NCBI GenBank assembly: GCA_964034945.1
Contig: OZ035960.1
Coordinates: forward strand, 16,773,403-16,837,402
Length of the DNA: 64,000 nucleotides
Direction of reading: 5' to 3'
DNA from: Chrysopilus asiliformis
Lineage: Eukaryota; Arthropoda; Insecta; Diptera; Rhagionidae
The notes beneath the pieces are model-generated. The model searched no databases. It saw only the letters and a program-made list of their open reading frames with translations, and was not told where the DNA came from. Position 1 is the first letter of the stretch, and each line of letters starts with the position of its first letter. This document shows positions 57,916-64,000 of the stretch, piece by piece. The translations under genes were made by a program, and so were the position numbers.

Positions 57916-58618
57916 TGCCGAGAGAGAGAATTTGAAAGAATGGTGAAAAATAAGAGACACGTATTTTTTTTATCAACAAACTTTTTGGCCTCCCCAAAAG
58001 TATGGAAATTTTCATGAGACCCGTCTAATATTTCTGTCACCTGCAGCCAAGATAAGACACTACCCACATTTTACGAGCCTGACTTACTAGACTCCATACA
58101 AAAAATCTCGAAAAGGCGTGACAATTATCGTGAAGTACGTCCCTCTACCATAGAAATAAAGCATTTTTCTTTGCAATCTAATTAACCATATTAATAATCA
58201 TTTTCCTATTAACGAAAGAGCGGAAAAAACCTTTTTTGTTTTTTCAGGGAATATGGAGGCATTAATACAAAATAAGGGTATTCACTTCACCGTCGCAAAC
58301 GGGGTCAAAAACTGTTTGCGACGGTTTTGCGTTTTCGACAAAAGTATTGCAATCAAGCGCGGTCGATGACTCAAATCCGCTGATCAACGTTTTATCTTAA
58401 TGCGAAAATTCTTATCATTTGACACCTGTTCAAATCTACGATATTTGGTTATCGTACGCTGTTAAATTTTTATCATTAAGATAGAGAGATAAAGAAAATA
58501 ATAATAATAACGTCGAAATAGGTGAAATCAGAATCGCATTTGAATTAATGATTTTTTGCCATTCAAATTGTTTACGTGACCACGTGCTAAAAAATTATGG
58601 TGCTAAAACATTAGACCA
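57916..58618. other. No gene seen; family E fragment
   Basis: At about 58040-58150, CCCACATTTTACGAGCC, TTTTTTG..ATACAAAAAATC and GTGAAGTACGTCCC are a worn family E copy. Confidence 0.4.
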
Positions 58619-58755
58619 CGTTTACACTTGCGATTTTTTATTAAGTTTCTCGCCGAATTTCATTCAGAATTTGTTCCGCGAATTTCATTCATCTATCCCA
58701 GAATTTAGGCGTCTTTCAGGAATAAATTTCGGAATTTTGTATCGTAGTGTAAACG
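58619..58755. mobile_element. Short inverted-repeat element, Harbinger-like ends
   Basis: CGTTTACACTTGCGAT at the left and ATCGTAGTGTAAACG at the right, with GCGAATTTCATTCA and GCCGAATTTCATTCA words inside. GTTTACAC..GCG ends are common in PIF-type MITEs. No target duplication could be fixed. Confidence 0.6.
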
Positions 58756-59596
58756 TTTGTGCAGCATGAATGTAGTGTCGAAGAATAAAGTTCGCAGAAT
58801 AGAATGTCAGATATAAACGGCGCCTAATTCTGCGCATCCTTAATTTTTCAACATTATTGACAATAAATGGATAATGATATTGTGGAAAAAAATTTGGGGA
58901 TTTTACTCGGTTTTATCATTTCCTTATCACCAGAATATATCATTTGTATTATGAGTATTATTTTTTTCCACAAACAAAAATTACCCTCGATTATACTTTC
59001 TGTGGAGTTTGCGATGAACTCTGTTTATATTTGATTTTTGTTTAGACTAAAGCTTTGTTATCTTCTCAATGATACTCGTATTAAGATACCTGAAATTAAC
59101 CTTGAAAAATGTCATATTTTATTGTAAAATAGTAAATAATTGTTGGCCGGTTAGCAAGCGATTCGAATGCTTTCTTTCAGAATTGTTTACATCGTCTTTG
59201 ATAGGATTTAAAAGTTCGCATCAAGGTTTATTACACGAGTAAACATTTATTTTAATTTTCTAGAAATGATTCACTGGAAACAAAATAATTTACAACAGAA
59301 ATTTTCCTAAGAGTAACACATGATTGGGATTTTTCCTTGTTGGGAATTTTTTAACAATATTAGTTGCAATAGAACCCGATATCGTAAAGAGAAAAAAAAT
59401 AGATAGATTAACAAATTTACAGATAAATATTGTTTAATTTTTATTTTTAAATTCAGCACGAACACCGCCTTTAGAGTTTTTGAAGGAATCGTTTTTTCAA
59501 GGCAAGTTTCAAAAGGAAAGAAATCTTGCGTGCATTTTTTTTTGTTAAGACTAACATTGCAATATTTCACGAACCAGGAATCGTAAAAAACATATA
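58756..59596. other. No gene seen
   Basis: A+T-rich and unstructured. Confidence 0.45.
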
Positions 59597-60157
59597 AAGG
59601 GTCTTTCAACAAGGACATAACAATTTTGTATTTTAATAAAAACGCACCCTAAAACTTTTTTTATGATCTGGCAATGCTAAAATGTCAGTCAAGGTTTACA
59701 TTTTTATCATGGTGAAGTTCACGAACGAGCAACGTTTGGAAATTATTAAAACTTACTACCGAAATTCTGAGTCGGTGGTCGCAATCGTGTAATCTCGAGA
59801 AATGGTCCGGTCGAATGGCCACCTCGCTAATGCGATTTAACGCCGTTGGATTTCTTTTTATGAGGTTATGTTTAGTGGTTGGTTTATGCCAACAAGCCAA
59901 CAACGTTAGAGGAGCTCAGGAACAATATCGAACGCGAAATTGCCAACGTTCCGGCCGATATATGTGGAAGAGTGGTGGAAAATTGGCTCCAAAGAATCAA
60001 TCAGCAAACACGCTCGCGCTGGCCATATGAACGACATCGAATTTCATACTTAAATGTAACATGTCCACTACACTTGGAATAAATTTCAGCCCGATATCTC
60101 AATTATTCTGTGTTTTATTTAAATCTAAAATTGTTATGTCCTTGTTGAAAGACCCGA
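59597..60157 (+). mobile_element. Internally deleted Tc1/mariner-like element (561 bp)
   Basis: Ends AAGGGTCTTTCAACAAGGAC and TCCTTGTTGAAAGACCC are flanked by TA (59595-96, 60158-59). The right terminal two bases are altered (GA for TT). It carries the start and the C-terminus of a transposase and lacks the catalytic middle. The same deletion is found at 61439-62137. Confidence 0.9.
59709..60082 (+). pseudogene. mariner-like transposase remnant (N- and C-termini fused)
   Basis: ATG at 59709: MVKFTNEQRLEIIKTYYRNS then ESVVAIV and a TAA. This is the helix-turn-helix start of DUF4817-type insect transposases. About 30 bases on, another frame gives WPPR*CDLTPLDFFL, the block with the last catalytic Asp, and then VYANKPTTLEELRNNIEREI, ANVPADICGRVVENWLQRIN and a frayed end. 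Everything between, including the first two catalytic residues, is missing. It cannot encode a working enzyme. Confidence 0.88.
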
Positions 60158-60362
60158 TACTTCGATAGAAGATTAAATGACGTTCCAAGCTGACTGTTTG
60201 ACGACGAATTTAACACTTCTTTACGTTTTTATGATTACTGGTTCGTGATATATTGCAGTTCAAATATTCACAAGAAAAATTTTTAGAACAGAAATCGAAT
60301 ACCGTACCATAACGTACCATATGGTACATAATTCCACAAATAATCTGAAACTTTAAAACTAA

Positions 60363-60544
60363 AGGAGCCTCCACACGTTCAATGTTACTTGACAAGTATT
60401 ATTGATGAAAATTTTTCGTCAAGTAACATTGAAGGAAATTGCTCCAACACGTAACATTGAAGAGCATCCAAACGATCAATGTTACTTGAAACATGAGTCA
60501 TTCAAAGAAAATTGTCAAGTAACATTGAACGTGTGGAGGCTCCT
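60363..60544. mobile_element. PIF/Harbinger-type MITE with TGTTACTTGA repeats (182 bp)
   Basis: AGGAGCCTCCACACGTTCAA at the left is exactly inverted at the right. TAA flanks both sides (60360-62, 60545-47). The word TGTTACTTGA or its complement TCAAGTAACA occurs several times, with CGTAACATTGAA and GATCAATGTTAC variants between, so nearly the whole element is built from one motif. Confidence 0.88.
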
Positions 60545-61349
60545 TAAGATTGTGTGGTACATTTGGACACGGTACAAAAATTCCAACATTGGTTAACTGA
60601 GCAGTACAAATTTTAAGGAAGAAAAGTCTATTTGCGAAACTCTTCTTTATCCAAAGTATCCGATGGACAACGTCGGTGGTTAAATAAAATTACAGCAAAC
60701 AGTAGAAATGACTGATCTATGGAAAGTCGTCAAAATACTCTAAAATGGCACATAAGTGATGTTTATGCATTTATCTCTAGTATTTGTGAACTACATGCAG
60801 TTAAGGTGAATTGCGTTGTATCTTTGTACCCACTTGAGATATTGCACGATGAATTGTTTATTTTGCAGCAATATTGAACCCTGAAGAACATGGAATGGAA
60901 CCCACATAGCATGGATATTGTGTTAATCAATTTAACTTTTATGGTAATGACTTTGAACGGACGTTTTGTTTACACAAATAGCAGAACAAGGAGTCTGCTC
61001 ATGTCAACAGTCTGCTCTTTGAATACAACAATGTTTTAAGACGTTTCGTTCTCGAGCAGGATCGCGAGAAGTCAAATGCGGTTAAAAATTTCAAAATTGT
61101 TAAGCAGGAATTACAATATTGAAAGATTTTTAACAACACGTAAAGAAATAATTATTGATGCAATAACCATATTTTATATAGGGCAAATATATTAAATATG
61201 TTTGAGATAAATATAATATTCATGCTGCAATCCAAATTTTGTCTGGTCCAAACAAAATTCGTTCGCCACCAATAAAATTTCATTTAAGTCATGGAAATTA
61301 TACAATTTTTTGTGATATTTTCCACAAAACTTCATCAAGTAAACACATT
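60545..61349. other. No gene seen
   Basis: A+T-rich, no recognisable structure. Confidence 0.45.
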
Positions 61350-61467
61350 ATAACGTAACAAAACGAGATTTTTTTATCGTTACAACACGAAATAACGTAA
61401 CGAACCAAAATTAGAATTTCGTTACGTAACGAAATGTATTGGGTCTTTCAAAAAAGACATAACAATT

Positions 61468-61599
61468 CTGTGGCAACAAGTCATAAGGGCCTAAGTCTGT
61501 TTTTAGGCTAAGCCAAATTGCTCTGTCCATTAAAGTAAATACAGATCTTTTTATCTTGATCTGAAAATCGACTTAGGCCCTTATGACTTGTTGCCACAG
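61468..61599. mobile_element. 132-bp hairpin MITE, copy 3
   Basis: CTGTGGCAACAAGTCATAAG to CTTATGACTTGTTGCCACAG with AATT duplicated on both sides (61464-67, 61600-03). The undisturbed mariner terminal repeat at 59.6 kb supplies the empty site AACAATTTTGTATTT, so the 4-bp duplication is directly supported. Confidence 0.95.
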
Positions 61600-61678
61600 A
61601 ATTTTGTATTTAAATAAAACACAGAATAATTGAGATATCGGGCTGAAATTTATTCCAGGTGTAGTGGACATATTACAT

Positions 61679-62025
61679 TTAAGTATGAAATTCGATGTCA
61701 TTCATATGGCCACCGCGAGCACGTTTGCACTGATTAATTCTTTGGAGCCAATTTTCCACCACTCTTCCACACATATCGGCCAGAACGTTGGCAATTTCGC
61801 GTTCGATATTGTTCCTGAGCTCCTCTAACGTTGTTGGCTTGTTGGCATAAACCAACGACTTAACATAACCCCATAAAAAGAAATCCAACGGCGTTAAATC
61901 GCATTAGCGAGGTGGCCATTCGACCGGACCATTTCTCGAGATTACACGATTGCGACCACCGACTCAGAATTTCGGTAGTAAGTTTTAATAATTTCCAAAC
62001 GTTGCTCGTTCGTGAACTTCACCGT
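61679..62025 (-). pseudogene. mariner-like transposase remnant, copy 2
   Basis: The start codon is ACG instead of ATG (62025). The following codons repeat VKFTNEQRLEIIKTYY and the TAA, then the same fusion to WPPR*CDLTPLDFFLWGYVK, SLVYANKPTTLEELRNNIER and so on to GGHMNDIEFHT and a stop at 61679. It shares the deletion point and the internal stop with 59709-60082. The C-terminus is better kept here. Confidence 0.88.
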
Positions 62026-62173
62026 GATAAAAATGTAAACCTTGACTGACATTTTAGCATTGCCAGATCATAAAAAAAGTTTTAGGGTGCGTTTTTATTA
62101 AAATACAAAATTGTTATGTCCTGGTTGAAAGACCCTTTATATCGTTACGATTTGTCTTTGTTTGCCATCCCTG

Positions 62174-62720
62174 CTGTTTTGTTACCAGAAAGGAAAAAAA
62201 ACTAAAAGAAAATTCAAAATTTAGAATTTTTTTAGTGATTTTGGAATGTTTTTTATATTTCAACAATAAAGTATATTTTACACCCAAAAACTAAATTAAA
62301 CTTCGATTTAAGTAAAAACTCTATCAATGAAAAGTCTTTATAAAGCTATGGGAAAATGCCCGAACTTTGATAACACACCTTTTGTGGCTTTAAAAACATT
62401 CAGGTTACATTGTAATAACGTAAGGTAACATTTCAGAAGAACTTTTCCAAAGTACTTAAAATCAAAGTTTATGTAATTTTTGCACGAAAAGATGTCGTTT
62501 GAAATCGTAGATTGACCCTCAGGATATGAAATATTGTGTTACATTGTTATAGAAAGTTGGGAATGGAGATCCTTTTTCCTCTTGGAATACTTGTTAGATT
62601 GGATCTTAAGAAAAATTTCTGATTCGTAAAATTAAGGCTATAAAAGTTCTACGCAATTTTTTTTTTGTATATTTTTATATAAAAATGTCTGTTATTAAAT
62701 AGATGTTAGGCTGACCATAT
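62174..62720. other. No gene seen
   Basis: A+T-rich, no recognisable structure. Confidence 0.45.
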
Positions 62721-63300
62721 TTTTATACCCGTATGGTGAAACCAAATGGTATATTAAATTTGCCTTACCGTTTGTAACGCCAAGATCCCGTTATCACACA
62801 CAAAAATGAATTACACCAGTGTGTTTAGAATCATAAAAAAAAATTGAATTTTACATGTCCGTCCGTCCGTCAGTCTGTCCGTCCGTCTGTCTGTGGCGCG
62901 GATTGCGAGCGCAGGGATTGAGGTAGAGACTTAAAATTTTACGCTGATTCATTTTTCGTAAAATTCAAGGCTAAATTCGTTAATGGGCGAACATGGATCA
63001 TTAGGGGGGTCCCCCCAAATGAACGAAAACGTTTTTTGCAAATATCTCAAAAACGGTGCATCTTATCAAAAAAGTCCAAGAACAAAAGTTATTTAGGATA
63101 TGATTCTACATATAACTCCCATACATCAAAATCCGATTGGAATAAATTTTAAAAAATCTTATTGAAAAGTTTGACTTCAAAGTGGAATTTTGATACAACT
63201 GATCTGATCACCGTTCACTTAAACTTTGAACAATGCCATATCAACATACGGGTTTTCAATAATTGCCAGATTGGCAATTATAGCTTTTGTTATGTTTTAA
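62721..63300 (+). repeat. Dispersed repeat family F, copy 3
   Basis: TTTTATACCCGTATGGTGAA, GCCTTACCGTTTGTAACGCC, a GTCCGTCCGTCAG tract (62857-62895), GTGGCGCGGATTG, GAGGTAGAGACTTAAAATTT, AAACGGTGCATCTTATCAAA and AATTATAGCTTTTGTTATG. A GGGGGGTCCCCCC palindrome at 63004 replaces the ACGACATACGACGTACG segment of copy 1. Confidence 0.83.
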
Positions 63301-63733
63301 GTTAGAATCTATGACAGACTAGCGTGGCGGGCGATAAAAAGAGTGATAATTTTTTTAATGATTTTAAATTAATCTAAACGTGTTTAACAAGTTAAAAATT
63401 CGGTTGCAGGCGTCCTGGCGTCCGCGAAGCCGATACAACATGCCTAAAATCGTAATTGTCCTGGAAATCCTGGGACGTATGGTCAGCATATATACATAAA
63501 ATATACTATCAAGCATGCAGGAGTGGATCTTCGTAAAAATCAGAAAGTTGGTTTATTAAACTCGAAAAGACTGTATTTTGTTGCCACCCCAAATGCAATT
63601 GGGTTCTCTAGATTTGGAAAATTTTCTTACCGAAATGCGCATGTGATTACTACTGTTTGATGGGGACACAAATGCATTTTCTAATAGTCTGTTCACCCAT
63701 CAAACCTGGGTCAATCCACCCAGAAATGACAAA
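63301..63733. other. No gene; degenerate repeat
   Basis: GCGTCCTGGCGTCCGCGAAGCC..ACAACATGCCTAAAATCG..CCTGGGACGTATGGTCAGC (63410-63485) echoes 56195-56260. Confidence 0.4.
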
Positions 63734-63876
63734 TTTACACGAATGACAAATTTGTCATTTTTTTTGTCATTATCATTTTTATCATTATTTCTGTCAGAAA
63801 AATGACAATCTCTCATAAAAGAATGAACTTGTCCATTCTTTTATGACAGATTGTCATTATCTGTCATTCGTGTAAA
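63734..63876. mobile_element. Hairpin element with GAATGACA arms (143 bp)
   Basis: TTTACACGAATGACA at the left pairs with TGTCATTCGTGTAAA at the right. TTGTCATT/AATGACAA words recur through the interior, so most of it can fold. True ends may lie a few bases outside; no clear duplication. Confidence 0.7.
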
Positions 63877-64000
63877 CCCAGCATTAGAAATGCTGAAGTT
63901 CCATTGTAATATATGTAAAACTATAGGTGCGGCGGCGAAGAAGCAATTATATTCTCCGCCACTGCAGAAATGGTTCGTCCAAAAAAGGTTTTCAAATTTT
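63877..64000. other. Window end, no gene seen
   Basis: Contains a short echo of repeat family K (AAACTATAGGTGCGGCGGCG). Confidence 0.4.

Larger units (their letters stand above)
61439..62137 (-). mobile_element. Internally deleted Tc1/mariner-like element with nested hairpin
   Basis: Minus-strand sister of 59597-60157, flanked by TA (61437-38, 62138-39). A 132-bp hairpin MITE (61468-61599) sits in one terminal repeat. Removing it leaves 567 bp. It is inserted into the hAT copy. Confidence 0.9.
61350..62173. mobile_element. hAT-type element copy 2, left end lost, with nested insertions
   Basis: Left part ATAACGTAACAAAACGAGAT..TTTCGTTACGTAACGAAATG and right part TATCGTTACGATTTG..TGCCATCCCTG match the right half of 52117-52943. 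They are separated by a mariner-like element. Excluding inserts only about 125 bp remain; the left terminus is not found. Confidence 0.78.

Noticed and set aside
1..64000. tRNA, rRNA or snRNA genes
   Set aside because: I scanned for tRNA B-box-like GGTTCGANTCC and obvious cloverleaf context and saw only transposon palindromes such as GGTTCGATCGAACCC at about 9318. A covariance-model search would be decisive.

Overview
The window reads as nuclear DNA of an arthropod, most probably an insect. It is roughly two-thirds A+T by eye and has no operon-like gene spacing. It carries relics of typical insect transposons: Tc1/mariner with the MVKFTNEQR start, a P-type element with a THAP exon, pogo-like elements, hAT and PIF/Harbinger-type MITEs, and RTE and jockey/CR1-type LINE debris. 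I cannot name the species. No complete protein-coding gene is supportable. The window looks like intergenic DNA or the inside of very large introns, packed with non-autonomous mobile elements, many nested in one another. The longest open frames are by-products of CTGT/GACA-type microsatellites.

Layout. 0-7 kb: two copies of a dispersed microsatellite-bearing repeat (called family A here), a pogo-type MITE, a 93-bp hAT MITE, and two other microsatellite-bearing repeats (families C and D). 7-16 kb: family A with a GACAGACAGACC array; a mariner end beside a hAT element; a 1.5-kb hAT element holding 122-bp tandem repeats and a 280-bp palindrome; then family A with an 860-bp CTGT-type array that has a 228-bp higher-order repeat. 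18-19.6 kb: a pogo-like element carrying a hairpin MITE, then the first of two inverted 272-bp MITEs (the other is at 27.5 kb). 23-32 kb: pogo-type ends, a TE-poor island at 24.7-25.2 kb, an RTE scrap, and an inverted-repeat element with CACCGGTG palindromes. 32.9 kb: the best exon candidate, 81 nt on the minus strand with excellent splice sites but stops in all frames. 33.6-34.9 kb: a second pogo-like element with an N-terminal transposase remnant and a 271-bp tandem duplication. 36.2-37.2 kb: a hAT element inside family A. 38.3-38.7 kb: a weaker exon-like island. 39-43.6 kb: 132-bp hairpin MITEs, a 0.6-kb inverted-repeat element, family F and a broken LINE. 44.6-52.9 kb: family A, two hairpin MITEs, a 2.3-kb mariner split by a family F copy and a P-type element, and an 827-bp hAT element. 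53.4-55.5 kb: a TE-poor, promoter-like island. 57-64 kb: Harbinger-type MITEs, an RTE tail, deleted mariner copies (one inside a hAT copy and itself hosting a 132-bp hairpin), and family F.

How the parts work together. Almost nothing here encodes a working protein. The recurring theme is non-autonomous elements with intact terminal repeats and target-site duplications, which implies transposases supplied from elsewhere in the genome. A second theme is that families A, C, F and H, with a weaker version in D, share a module: a CTGT- or GACT-type microsatellite followed closely by a core resembling GACTTGAAATTTTG. This is the most intriguing pattern in the window. All identifications come from reading the sequence. 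No database search, alignment or folding was run.
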